64,000 bases of DNA from GCA-003244245 sp036266995 (GTDB taxonomy: Bacteria; Actinomycetota; Actinomycetes; Mycobacteriales; Pseudonocardiaceae), in assembly GCA_036266995.1 (NCBI GenBank), contig DATAWX010000169.1, positions 11,964-75,963 of the forward strand, read 5' to 3'. Positions 34,217 through 43,207 of the stretch are shown here, piece after piece. The translations under genes and the position numbers were made by a program. Every line of letters begins with the position of its first letter. Position 1 is the stretch's first letter. A model generated the notes under the pieces. The model was not told the origin of the DNA. It saw only the letters and a list, made by a program, of their open reading frames with translations, and ran no database searches.

Positions 34217-36130
34217 ATGACGAGGGCCGACGCAAAGCCCGAGGTGAGCCTTCCTCGCGCGGCGCGGCCCACCGGTGGTGCGGTTGGCACACCGGGTGCC
34301 GGGGCGGGTTGGGGGTTGCCGCTGGTGGTGCTGATCGTCGGGATGTTCATGTCGGTCCTGGACACCAGCATCGTCAATGTGGCGATCCCCACCCTTCAGA
34401 ACGAGTTCGGCGCGACCACCGACCAGGTGCAGTGGGTAGTCACGGGCTACACGCTGGTGCTGGGCGTGGTGGTGCCGGCCAGTGCGTGGCTGGGGGACCG
34501 CTTAGGGCTCAAACGGCTGTACAACCTGTCACTGCTGGGGTTCGCCGCCGGGTCGGCGCTGTGCGGGCTGGGCTGGGACCTCAACAGTCTGATTGTCTTC
34601 CGGATCATCCAGGCAATCCCGGGCGGGATCCTGCCGGTGGTCTCGCTGTCAATGCTGTACCGGATCGTCCCACGGCACAGAATCGGTACCGCGATGGGTT
34701 TGTACGGGCTCGGGATCGTGGTCGCCCCGGCGATCGGACCGACCCTGGGCGGGTATCTGGTCGAGTATGTGAACTGGCGGCTGATCTTTTACATCAACGT
34801 GCCGGTCGGGATCTTGGGCGCGGTCGCCGCGTCACTGGTGTTGCCACGATTCCCGAGGATATCCGGGCGCCGATTCGACTTCCTGGGCTTCCTCACCGTG
34901 GCGAGTGGGCTGTTGGCGGTGCTGCTCGCGCTGTCCGAGGGCGAATCCTGGGGATGGTATTCCTACCGGGTCCTGGGCCTGATCACGTTCAGCGTGCTGA
35001 GCCTGGCGTTGTTCGTGGTGATCGAACTGGAGGTCGCCGACCCGTTGCTGGACGTCCGGGTATTCCGTTACTGGGCGTTCACCAACTCGCTGCTGTTGAT
35101 CTCGGTGTTGATGGTCGGGCTGTTCGGGGTGCTGTTCTACATCCCGCTGTTCCTGCAGCAGGTTCAGGGAATGGGGGCATTCGACGCCGGCCTCACCCTG
35201 CTGCCCCAGGCTCTGGTGATGGCGGTATTGATGCCTCTGGCTGGGCGAATCTATGACCGCATCGGACCGCGGTGGCCAGCGACCATTGGCGTGGCCATCG
35301 TGGCCCTCGCCACCTACCTGATGCATAACTTGACCATCGACACCTCCCGGGAACAGATCATTTGGTGGCTGATGCTGCGAGCCGTCGGCCTCGGGCTGGC
35401 CATGATGCCGATCATGACCGGAGGTATCGCGGCCATCCCCGCAGCCCGAGTCAACGCCGCCAGCGCGTTCAACAACATCGCGCAACGGACTTCGGCCGCA
35501 TTGGGACTCGCCGTTCTCACCGCGATCTTTACCACCCAACAGGCCGAGCAGCTGGCCGGGCGTGCCGCACTGCTGCCCGCCGACACCGTCACCCCGCACC
35601 TCGGCGGCCCGACCGTCCCGGATTGGGTAGGCGCTTACGCCACCTACCAGCAGACCCAGCTGCAGGTATTCGTCGGAGGGCTGGATGATCTGTTCCTGAT
35701 CGCAGCTGGACTCAGTGCCGTGGGCGCGCTCGGGGCGCTGTTTCTGCGATCCGGACCCGCTCCCGCGCCGCCAGTCACCGTCCCCCCGCCGCAACAGGCC
35801 AGCACACCGACGGCACCCGCCAACGGTGGTCCAGTCCGGGACGGCGCAATAGCGGCTGGTGTGGTTGCGGCTGGCGCGGTCGCGGCCGGCGCGGTGGTGA
35901 ACGGCGCAGTTGTGGCCGGCGCGGCGGGGAACGGCACGGTGACGAACGGCGCACTCGCGGACGGTACAGCGGCGAACGGCGCGGTGGCGGACGGGCGCAG
36001 CCGGGGCCGCCCTCATGCGGCCGCCAATTCCGCGGACAACGGCAACCCAACGCAACCCAACGACGACCCAACGCAACCCAACGACGACCTGCTCGACGTC
36101 GAGCGCGACGGTAGTCCCCGGGACACCTGA
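34217..36130 (+). CDS. DHA2-family MFS exporter with repetitive C-terminal tail
   Basis: This is a 14-helix exporter with MSVLDTSIVNVAIPTLQ (motif D1), GDRLGLKRLYN (motif A), RIIQAIPGGILPVV and GPTLGGYLVEYVNWRLIFYINVP-type motif C. After the last helix (about residue 515 from the ATG at 34217) a cytoplasmic tail of about 120 residues follows. It is made of short Ala/Gly/Val/Asn repeats and a doubled PTQPNDD unit, unlike family members. The ATG at 34217 is one of two possible starts; an in-frame upstream TTG (34148) lies inside a dyad element. Confidence 0.88.
   Translation: MTRADAKPEVSLPRAARPTGGAVGTPGAGAGWGLPLVVLIVGMFMSVLDTSIVNVAIPTLQNEFGATTDQVQWVVTGYTLVLGVVVPASAWLGDRLGLKRLYNLSLLGFAAGSALCGLGWDLNSLIVFRIIQAIPGGILPVVSLSMLYRIVPRHRIGTAMGLYGLGIVVAPAIGPTLGGYLVEYVNWRLIFYINVPVGILGAVAASLVLPRFPRISGRRFDFLGFLTVASGLLAVLLALSEGESWGWYSYRVLGLITFSVLSLALFVVIELEVADPLLDVRVFRYWAFTNSLLLISVLMVGLFGVLFYIPLFLQQVQGMGAFDAGLTLLPQALVMAVLMPLAGRIYDRIGPRWPATIGVAIVALATYLMHNLTIDTSREQIIWWLMLRAVGLGLAMMPIMTGGIAAIPAARVNAASAFNNIAQRTSAALGLAVLTAIFTTQQAEQLAGRAALLPADTVTPHLGGPTVPDWVGAYATYQQTQLQVFVGGLDDLFLIAAGLSAVGALGALFLRSGPAPAPPVTVPPPQQASTPTAPANGGPVRDGAIAAGVVAAGAVAAGAVVNGAVVAGAAGNGTVTNGALADGTAANGAVADGRSRGRPHAAANSADNGNPTQPNDDPTQPNDDLLDVERDGSPRDT
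35849..36003 (+). repeat. GC-rich degenerate repeats coding an (A/N/D)GAV-type tail
   Basis: A run of 15-bp-like units codes for AGAV, NGAV, AGAA, NGTV, NGAL and DGTA words in the exporter tail. The unit length and the near repetition suggest expansion by slippage. Confidence 0.6.
36047..36088 (+). repeat. Two tandem 21-bp units (PTQPNDD twice)
   Basis: The unit CCAACGCAACCCAACGACGAC occurs twice in tandem with identical or nearly identical sequence, just before the end of the exporter gene. Confidence 0.7.
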
Positions 36131-36383
36131 CTGTAACGGACCGCGATCGAGCAGTGCTGGCCGTGACAGCCCTAGCTGTGCCGAGGGTGCGTCCGACTTC
36201 TGCTGCGCACACGGGGGCTCTTATCGAAGTGGCACGTCCGCATGAAGCCACAGTCAGTTCAATTGAGTTACGCACCGTGACACAAATCGTCACGCAGTCG
36301 TGGTCCAGCCATCAACCATTTGCCTGGCGAGGATCTCCGGATCGCACTTATCAGTAGTAAAGGATCGGAGTACGATGTGATGA

Positions 36384-37043
36384 ATGTTACACTCCCCGCC
36401 TGGGAGTCGGCTGGACCTCGTGCACCGTATCGGAGCGGCGGTGCTAGGAGCCGGGTTGTGCTTATTCGGCATCCTGGGTTTCGTCGACCGGCTGACGTTT
36501 CTCGCCGTCCACGGCAAAGTCGTGCTGGGGCTCGCTTCGAACGGCTTACTGTCGACGATCTCGGTGGTCGTCGGCGCGGTTCTCATCGGTGCCGCGTTAC
36601 GCGGTGGCCGGATCTCCTCGACGATCACGGTGGTCGTAGGGCTGCTCTTCCTGCTCTCCGGCATCCTGAACCTCGCCGTGCTGGACACCAAGCTCAATCT
36701 GTTGGCGTTCCGGCTGTCGAATGTGGTCTTCAGCGTCGTCGCTGGGATGCTTCTGCTGTTCCTCGGCGCCTACGGTCGGTTCAGTGGCGGCTTGTCGGCG
36801 GACAATCCTTACTATCAGCGTCGGCATCACGAGGATTCCGGGGCCGCGGAACACCACCACGATGCGGAGGATGATCGATTGCTGGCCGCGGAGTTGGCGG
36901 TTGCCGCGGGTCACGCCACGCCGCAACAGGAGCAGTTGGTGTATGCGGACGCGCAACGCCGCGCCAATGAGGCGCACCGGCGCGCCTGGGAGCTCTACGA
37001 AAGTCGCCAGATCCACGACAATGGTGTGAGGCGAACACCCTGA
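36384..37043 (+). CDS. DUF4383-type membrane protein
   Basis: This 219-residue protein has four hydrophobic helices in the first 140 residues (ALGLCLFGILGF-like, LLSTISVVVGAVLIGAAL, ITVVVGLLFLLSGILNL, VVFSVVAGMLLLFLG), a fold typical of DUF4383, then a His/Glu-rich charged tail with HHHDAEDD. The function of the family is unknown. The start is uncertain; internal GTGs would shorten it slightly. Confidence 0.75.
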   Translation: MLHSPPGSRLDLVHRIGAAVLGAGLCLFGILGFVDRLTFLAVHGKVVLGLASNGLLSTISVVVGAVLIGAALRGGRISSTITVVVGLLFLLSGILNLAVLDTKLNLLAFRLSNVVFSVVAGMLLLFLGAYGRFSGGLSADNPYYQRRHHEDSGAAEHHHDAEDDRLLAAELAVAAGHATPQQEQLVYADAQRRANEAHRRAWELYESRQIHDNGVRRTP

Positions 37044-37065
37044 TCGCCTCACATTACCGTAGGGC

Positions 37066-37575
37066 ATGCGTATCGCGATCGTGACCGCCCGCGCGGCCGT
37101 TGGTACGGACGTGGACGAACCGCTGCTACTGGCTGCATTGTGGGCAGCTGGTGCGGACGCCGAGCGTAATGGCGTGGGACGACCCCGTCGTCGACTGGAG
37201 TGTGTTTGACCTGGCTGTGGTGCGGTCGACCTGGGACGTATCTGCGCGATCTGGCCATCGCCGGTGTGCCGGTGGTACCGACCACGTTTATGACACCGGA
37301 CGATGAGATGCGACTGCTGGCGGGCGACGGCGACTTCGTGGTGAAGCCGTCGGTGTCGGCGGGCAGCCGGGACACCGCCCGCTACACCGTGGGTGACATG
37401 GCCGCGGCCCAAGATCACGTCCAACGGTTACTCGACGAGGGGCGCACGGTGCTGGTGCAGCCGCATCAGCACAGCGTCGACATCCGGGGTGAGACTGCGC
37501 TGGTGTTCGTGAACGGACGGTTCAGCCACGCCGCCAACAAGGCCGCCGTGCTCGGGGCTGACGACCAGAAAGCTG
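37066..37575 (+). pseudogene. Broken ATP-grasp (RimK-like) gene
   Basis: The pieces of an ATP-grasp protein lie in two or three frames: MRIAIVTARAAVGTDVDEPL and LLAALWAAGAD first, then WDDPVVDWSVFDLAVVRSTWD in another frame, then YLRDLAIAGVPVVPTTF, DFVVKPSVSAGSRDTARY and ETALVFVNGRFSHAA. About 40 residues are deleted between STWD and YLRDL, and the C-terminus is lost at the junction near 37560. The gene is clearly inactive. Confidence 0.7.
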
Positions 37576-37579
37576 ATCC

Positions 37580-38104
37580 TCAGCCAGCCACTACGTTGAG
37601 TACAAAGTTGGCGTCGGTTTGATTTGTAGCCTGCACGGTGGCATCGCCGTGAGCATTACGATAGGTTCCTGAACCGCCCGTGATGGGGTACGTGAGGGTC
37701 TGGCCACCACCGCCAAATAGGGCGGCACCATCAAGCAATCCTTGAGTGGTGACCTGTCCACGATCGAGGACGAAAATGGCGGTGCAGAGGACCTCGCCAG
37801 TTGTCGTGGCGCTTCCACCGACTGTGGTGCAGCGCCCTCCCACTCTCCCGAGCTTCGTCCCGCCTGCATGGTCGAACAAGTCAGCCGAGAAGATGAACTC
37901 GTCTCCCGGACCCGGGCCCGCAGCGCCAAGATCCAAAGCCGCCTGCTGCGTGTCGTGGGCGAAGAAGCGGAGCGTCGTGACGCCGGCCGCGCTCCCGTCT
38001 GGGGCCGCTCCGTGGCTGCAAGCCATCAACGTGGGCAGCACAAGAGCGGAAAGAAAGGCGGTGATCCCGGCTCGTCTGAACCACCGCGCTCTGTTCCGGT
38101 ACAC
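37580..38104 (-). CDS. Lipoprotein with allene-oxide-cyclase/dirigent-like barrel
   Basis: This 174-residue protein has a signal with a lipobox (LPTLMAC) and a beta-barrel domain with GDEFIFSADLFD, GRCTTVGG, LCTAIFVLDRGQVTTQG and GGSGTYRNAHGDATVQ. These are the marks of the allene oxide cyclase barrel-like/dirigent-like group seen in Actinobacteria, whose bacterial function is not established. It follows the SnoaL-like gene by six bases on the same strand, so the two form an operon. Confidence 0.75.
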   Translation of the reverse strand: MYRNRARWFRRAGITAFLSALVLPTLMACSHGAAPDGSAAGVTTLRFFAHDTQQAALDLGAAGPGPGDEFIFSADLFDHAGGTKLGRVGGRCTTVGGSATTTGEVLCTAIFVLDRGQVTTQGLLDGAALFGGGGQTLTYPITGGSGTYRNAHGDATVQATNQTDANFVLNVVAG

Positions 38105-38110
38105 AGGTGG

Positions 38111-38512
38111 CTACGCTGAGGCGAAGGGATTGTCGATCACGAAAAGCCAGCGCCCGTCTCCCTGGCGGCGAAGGATGCCCGAACAGCGGCCGCCAAGCGC
38201 CACCGGATTGCCATCAGGATCGTTGCCTTCGAGTTTCCAGTCGGAGCACTCGAGTGCGATGTCTCCGACCTGATGAAAGCTGGTCATCTTGAGATCGAAG
38301 CTTGGTTTGGTAGCGAGGAAACCGGCGAACACCGCCCGGAGCGAATCGGCGCCGGCAGCCACCTGCCCGGGCGCTGAAATGAAGATCGCATCAGGTTCGT
38401 ACAGGCTGACCAGGCCCTCGAGGTCACCGGCATTGAATGCGTCCTGAAAAATCCTGTCGTAGTCAGACGGGTTCTCGATTCGAAGGGCACTTTGTGTGAT
38501 GTTCGTTGCCAT
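38111..38512 (-). CDS. SnoaL-like/DUF4440 protein
   Basis: This 133-residue protein of the NTF2-like fold has FQDAFNAGDLEGLVSLYEPDAIFISAPG, AVFAGFLA and the C-terminal GRWLFVIDNPFA strand typical of SnoaL-like_3/DUF4440 proteins. Members include isomerases, cyclases and small-molecule binders. The start ATG follows AAGGAG. It is the first gene of a two-gene operon with the barrel lipoprotein and lies downstream of a large LuxR regulator on the same strand. Confidence 0.82.
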   Translation of the reverse strand: MATNITQSALRIENPSDYDRIFQDAFNAGDLEGLVSLYEPDAIFISAPGQVAAGADSLRAVFAGFLATKPSFDLKMTSFHQVGDIALECSDWKLEGNDPDGNPVALGGRCSGILRRQGDGRWLFVIDNPFASA

Positions 38513-38659
38513 GTCCCACGCTCCTTCTGTCTGTCCCGGGGGCGCCCTTTCGGTGCCGCTGGGGCTGCTCGGCTCTGATCGTGCCGAGCCAACGCAGGGC
38601 GTACATCAGCCATCGGACCTATATCCCTCGACGGCGTCGAGGTCGGGCGCAGCGGCTCG

Positions 38660-41527
38660 CTACTCAGCGGCATCGAGTCGGCGCCTGGTGGCCGCCACGG
38701 CCAACTCGGAGCGCGACGCGGTGCCCAGCTTGGCGAAGATGTGCGAGAGGTGAGCTTTCACTGTCCCGACAGAGATGAACATGCGCTCGCCGACCTGGCG
38801 GTTGGTGAGTCCGGTAGCGATGTGGCGCACGACGTCGAGCTCGGTCGGGGTCAGGCTGTCCCAACCGCGGGATGGGCGTTTTCGTTCACCCCGGGCCCGG
38901 CGGACGTAGGCCACCGCCTCGCCGGTGTCCAGCGCGGCGCCGGCGGCGAAGGCGCGGTGGTAGCTGTCGGGTCCGAGCGCTTCGATGGTGGCTCGCTCGA
39001 TGGAGGTCCAGAACTCCGGCTCAAGCGGGAGACGGACGATGCCGAGCCGATGGCGGCCGGCCGCCGCTGCGCCCAGCAGCCGAGCCGCTTGCTCGAAGCG
39101 TTCCTGGGCGGCGGCAATGGCGGCGAGCACATCGAGGCACTCTGGTATGTCGATCGCGAAGCCCTTGGCAACCAGGCGGCCCAGCGCGTCGTGAATGTGT
39201 CGCTCCGCGTCGGCGGTCTTTCCCGCGGCCAGGGCCAGCCGGCCGAGCAGACGCTCGGCGCCGGCTTGCATCCATCCGCTGCCCAGCCGCTGGGCCACCT
39301 CCAGCGCCTCCGCAGCACAGGCCCGAGCCGCACCGCGGTTCCCGTCGACGCGCTCAAGAGTGCCCAGGGCGCTGAGGTGCCAGGTCAGCAGGTAGACGAA
39401 TCCCGAGCGGCGTTCCGCGTCGACGGCGGTCTCCAGGTGTTCCCGTGCCTCGGCAAGCTTGCCCAAGGCCATCTCGGTTCTGCCGAGCATCTGGTTGGCC
39501 ATGCCGAAGGTAAAGCCCGCGCCTGCCTCCAGCACCTGCGCGAGCGTGGTGCCGGCAAGCGAGTACGCGAGCTCGGTATCGCCGCACACCAGCCGGGTGT
39601 AGACCAGGTAGCCGCTGGCGAGACCGTTCGGGACCGGGTCACCGACCTGGTCGCTGGCAGCGATGGAACGCGCGAGCAACTGGCGAGTCTCGGTGAGCCG
39701 CCCGTAATACATCGCTTCCCAGCCCAGGCAGAACCAGTGCCACGCGAATCCCCGCTGGTAGCCAAGCCGGGTTGCGGTCGCGTAGGCGTCATCGAGCAGG
39801 GGGCGCGCTGTGCCGAACTCGTCCTGGTAATGCCAGGCAATCGCCAGGGTCTGCGAAGCACTGGTCCGGCACCACTCGTCGCCGGCTTGCGTCGCCCGCT
39901 CCAGGCTGCGCTGGAGTAGCGCTCGTCCACCAGCCGGGTCGCCGATGGAGACCACGAGCCCGAGGATGTCCAAGGCTCGGCCCTGGGTCCAGAGGTCGCC
40001 GCAGGCCTCGCCGACCGCCAGCGCGGCCCGCGCCCAACCTTGTGCCGCCTCATACGCGCCGCCGTACAGGCCGAGGTTCGCGCGGCCGGCCAGCACCCGC
40101 CCGCGCAGCGGAGTCGGAGCCTCGCCCGCGGCGGCCAGAGCGCGCGCGTAGGCGGCATCACCCTCCCGGTATCGGCCGGTGAACAGCCAGAACAGGGTCA
40201 GCGCGGCCACCAGACGCAGACCTGCGTTGGGATCGGTCACCGTCGCCCGATCCAGGGCGGCGCGCAGGTTCGGTAGCTCGATGGCGGCAGTGGTGAGAAC
40301 GGGGTCGTCTCGTCCGGCGCCGAGCACCTGCGGTTCAGAGGCCTCGACGAGCGCGAGGTGGTAGGCCAGGTGGCGCTCGCGCAGGACGTCGACTTCGCCG
40401 GCGTCGGCCAGGCGCGCTGCGGCGTACTGGCGGACGGTCTCCAGCAAGCCGTAGCGCATCTCGGGGCCTCGCGCATCGGTGCTGACCAGGGACTTGTCGA
40501 CCAGGCCGGTGACCAGGTCGAGCAGGTCGTCGCGGGCGATGCCGTCGCCCGGGCACACCTGCTCAGCCGCGTCCAGCGTCGCGCCCCCCGCGAAGACCGA
40601 CAGCCGCCGCAGCAGTGCGCGTTCACCGTCGCTGAGCAGATCGTGGCTCCAGTCGAGTGAGGCCTGCAACGTCTGGTGACGCCGCACCGCAGTGCAGGCG
40701 CCGCCGGTGAGCAGGTGGAAGCGGTCGCCCAGCCGGTGGGCGATCTGCTCGGGGGTCAGCATCCGTACCCGCGCGGCGGCCAGCTCGATGGCCAGCGGGA
40801 TGCCGTCGAGGTCGTGACAGATCTGCGCGACGATGGGCGCGTTGGTCGGGGTGATGGTGAAATCGGGGCGCACCTGCGTGGCGCGCTCGAGGAACAGGGA
40901 CACGGCGTCGGACTGGCGCAGCACCGTGATCGGCTCGCTTGGCGTTCTGGCCGGCAGCGACATCGACGGAACTCGCCACGCCGTCTCGCCGAGCACCCCT
41001 AGCGGCGCCCGGCTGGTTGCCAGGACTGTCACCGACGGGCAGCTGCGCACCAGCATGTCGGCGAGCTGCGCACAAGCGGTGACCAGGTGTTCGCAGTTGT
41101 CGAGAATGAGCAGCGTGTGGCGGGTGTGCAGGTAGCCGACGAGCGTTTCGACGGGCTCGCTACCAGGCATCTCTCGCAGGCCGATGGCGCCGATCACGGC
41201 GGCGGGCAGCAGCGCGGCGTCCTCCAGCCGCGCAACCTCGACCCACCACACTCCGTCGGGGTGGCCGTCCAGCGCGCCAGCCGCAACCTGTAAGGCCAGG
41301 CGCGTCTTGCCGCAGCCACCCGCGCCAGTCAGCGTCAATAGCCGCACGCCGCCGAGCAGCTCGCCGACCTGGGCCAGCTCGCGGCGCCGTCCGACGAAGC
41401 TGGTCAGCTCACCAGGCAGATTGGTGGTGGGGATGTTGAGCGAGCGCAACGCGGTTCCTGCCCTGTCCTGCCGCCAGCATCCACTGGGATTCTTCCCGAC
41501 ATCAGCAGCCGGCCGATCGGGTCGCAC
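38660..41527 (-). CDS. Large LuxR-family ATPase regulator
   Basis: This 955-residue regulator has the N-terminal NPTN/NIPTTNLPGELTSFVGRRREL start, Walker A LTGAGGCGKT near residue 67, Walker B LLILDNCEHL, GIPLAIELAAARVR, tetratricopeptide-like helices from about 400 to 840 and a C-terminal LuxR HTH (LTPTELDVVRHIATGLTNRQVGERM, TVKAHLSHIFAKLG). This is the LAL-like group with an AfsR-type ATPase. The start may be up to 25 codons later, as no ribosome site precedes 41527. It may control the SnoaL/lipoprotein operon downstream. Confidence 0.88.
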   Translation of the reverse strand: MRPDRPAADVGKNPSGCWRQDRAGTALRSLNIPTTNLPGELTSFVGRRRELAQVGELLGGVRLLTLTGAGGCGKTRLALQVAAGALDGHPDGVWWVEVARLEDAALLPAAVIGAIGLREMPGSEPVETLVGYLHTRHTLLILDNCEHLVTACAQLADMLVRSCPSVTVLATSRAPLGVLGETAWRVPSMSLPARTPSEPITVLRQSDAVSLFLERATQVRPDFTITPTNAPIVAQICHDLDGIPLAIELAAARVRMLTPEQIAHRLGDRFHLLTGGACTAVRRHQTLQASLDWSHDLLSDGERALLRRLSVFAGGATLDAAEQVCPGDGIARDDLLDLVTGLVDKSLVSTDARGPEMRYGLLETVRQYAAARLADAGEVDVLRERHLAYHLALVEASEPQVLGAGRDDPVLTTAAIELPNLRAALDRATVTDPNAGLRLVAALTLFWLFTGRYREGDAAYARALAAAGEAPTPLRGRVLAGRANLGLYGGAYEAAQGWARAALAVGEACGDLWTQGRALDILGLVVSIGDPAGGRALLQRSLERATQAGDEWCRTSASQTLAIAWHYQDEFGTARPLLDDAYATATRLGYQRGFAWHWFCLGWEAMYYGRLTETRQLLARSIAASDQVGDPVPNGLASGYLVYTRLVCGDTELAYSLAGTTLAQVLEAGAGFTFGMANQMLGRTEMALGKLAEAREHLETAVDAERRSGFVYLLTWHLSALGTLERVDGNRGAARACAAEALEVAQRLGSGWMQAGAERLLGRLALAAGKTADAERHIHDALGRLVAKGFAIDIPECLDVLAAIAAAQERFEQAARLLGAAAAGRHRLGIVRLPLEPEFWTSIERATIEALGPDSYHRAFAAGAALDTGEAVAYVRRARGERKRPSRGWDSLTPTELDVVRHIATGLTNRQVGERMFISVGTVKAHLSHIFAKLGTASRSELAVAATRRRLDAAE

Positions 41528-41726
41528 CCTCGCGATTGTCTCATCCTCAAGCCCCGGCGGTTACGTTTCCCGCGTAACAGTGACCGGCCGCATCCGATAC
41601 AGCGGGTAGGGCGTGCTGCGATGGGGGCATGGGATCGCAGGCGGCCCAGGACAGTGGCACTGCGCTGCCGCAACAGGTGGCGCTCGGCAGCCACGGTTCA
41701 CCGACAACTCAACTTGGGGGGACACC

Positions 41727-41939
41727 ATGCGACGAGTCATCATTCGTTCTCTGGCGGCCACAGCGGTGGTCGGCGGAGTTATTCTCGCGGGGGCCGGCGT
41801 AGCCGCTGCTGGCACGGGATTGGAGTCCGGCACGGGACGTCCGACAGGCGGTACTGGAGACCAACCAACCTGCGCAGCCCGTTCTATCGATCTTTCGCAG
41901 GACTGCCTCCTGAGTCCGGACGGTGGCCGATTTTTGTAG
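41727..41939 (+). CDS. Small secreted peptide with two cysteines
   Basis: From the ATG at 41727, preceded by TTGGGGGG, a 70-residue protein is encoded: a signal sequence (MRRVIIRSLAATAVVGGVIL, cleavage after AAA) and a short mature part rich in Gly/Thr with two cysteines (CAARSIDLSQDC). A strong terminator follows. Function unknown; such small exported cysteine peptides are easily missed. Confidence 0.6.
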   Translation: MRRVIIRSLAATAVVGGVILAGAGVAAAGTGLESGTGRPTGGTGDQPTCAARSIDLSQDCLLSPDGGRFL

Positions 41940-41957
41940 TAGCGACGCGACGCTGCC

Positions 41958-41995
41958 AAACGGCCCCGCCCCGTACGTAGCAGGCGGGGCCGTTT
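41958..41995 (+). terminator. Strong hairpin terminator
   Basis: AAACGGCCCCGCC (41958-41970) pairs perfectly with 41983-41995 around a 12-base loop and ends in TTTG. It follows the small secreted peptide gene by 19 bases. Confidence 0.8.
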
Positions 41996-42070
41996 GTTCG
42001 CCCCAGGCCACCGTCGTGTGTTCGCCGGACCGTACGCTGCTGGGCCGGACTAGCCCCGGGAGCGCTTGCA

Positions 42071-43207
42071 GTGGCAAACGACGATGAACGCATCGCCCTG
42101 TTCCTCGACTACGAGAACCTCGCGATCGGAGCGCGCGACGGGCTGGGCGTGTCGCCCTTCGACTTCGGCCCAGTGGCCGACGCGCTCGCCGAGCGAGGGC
42201 GCGTGGTGGTGCGCCGGGCCTACGCCGACTGGTCGTATTTCGACGCCGACCGCCGGCTGCTCGCCCTGGCCCAGGTCGAACTCATCGAGATCCCCCAGCG
42301 CATCGGGGGCTCGAGGAAGAATGCCGCTGATATCAAGATGGCCGTCGATGTCATCCAGCTGGCATACGAGCGAGGCTTCATCACGACGTTCGCCATCGGC
42401 ACGGGTGACTCTGACTTCACCCCGCTCGTGCACAAGCTGCGCGAGCTCGACAAGCGGGTCATCGGCATCGGCGTTGCGTCGTCGACGTCCGCCCTGCTGC
42501 CGCCCGCCTGCGATGAGTTCCTGTTCTATGACCGCCTGCCCGGCGTCGAGCCGTCCCAGGAACCGAAGCGAGGCCGAGGCCGCGGCCGCCAGCCAGGCGT
42601 TATAGCACCGGTGGTGCCGACGCCGCCGGTCACGATACCTACCGCCAGTGTGGACGCGGGCGGGTCCGACCCCGTGGTTGCTGACGCCCCGGTCGACGAG
42701 GGGGTGGGAGCGGCCGAGGAGCGTGACGTCGGCCTGCTCGTCGCGCGCACTCTGTCCGGTCTGCAGCGCCACGCCGACGGTCCTGTCCGCGCGTCGATGC
42801 TCAAGCGGGCGATCCTGCGCAAGGATCCGACCTTCGACGAAGCCGACCTGGGGTTCCGGGGGTTCGGTGAACTGCTTCGCCATCTCGAGAGCCAGCGCGT
42901 CGTGGAGTTGCGCCAGGGAGCGGCGCAGGGCGACCCCGAGGTGACGTTCTCTGCGGACGACTCTGCCGACGACGATGCCTTCCAACTACTGGTCGACGTC
43001 GTCCGTGAGCTGCAGGCGTCGGGCACACCGCCCCAGTTGAGCGGGCTGAAGGACCAGCTACGCAAACGTCTACCCGCCTTCAGCGAGAAGCGTTACGGCT
43101 TCAATAGCTTCCTGTCCTTCGCCAAGGCGGCCCGCGCGCGAGATCTGATCGCCATGGAGTGGGACGACGACGCCGGCGACTACCTGCTGCGCGTGCGGGA
43201 TGCGTAG
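42071..43207 (+). CDS. NYN-domain nuclease-like protein with LOTUS/OST-HTH domains
   Basis: This 378-residue protein has an N-terminal NYN (PIN-like) domain with FLDYENLAIG (Asp13), KNAADIKMAVDV and GTGDSDFTPLV, the acidic residues expected to bind metal in this RNase-like fold. After a Pro-rich linker come two winged-helix LOTUS/OST-HTH-type repeats (about 225-295 and 300-375). NYN-LOTUS proteins are thought to bind and cut RNA. The GTG start has GGGAG nine bases upstream. Its stop overlaps the signal-sequence start of the broken GH20 gene. Confidence 0.85.
   Translation: MANDDERIALFLDYENLAIGARDGLGVSPFDFGPVADALAERGRVVVRRAYADWSYFDADRRLLALAQVELIEIPQRIGGSRKNAADIKMAVDVIQLAYERGFITTFAIGTGDSDFTPLVHKLRELDKRVIGIGVASSTSALLPPACDEFLFYDRLPGVEPSQEPKRGRGRGRQPGVIAPVVPTPPVTIPTASVDAGGSDPVVADAPVDEGVGAAEERDVGLLVARTLSGLQRHADGPVRASMLKRAILRKDPTFDEADLGFRGFGELLRHLESQRVVELRQGAAQGDPEVTFSADDSADDDAFQLLVDVVRELQASGTPPQLSGLKDQLRKRLPAFSEKRYGFNSFLSFAKAARARDLIAMEWDDDAGDYLLRVRDA

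Noticed and set aside
36047..36088. CRISPR-like tandem repeat
   Set aside because: Only two 21-bp units without spacers, inside a coding sequence.
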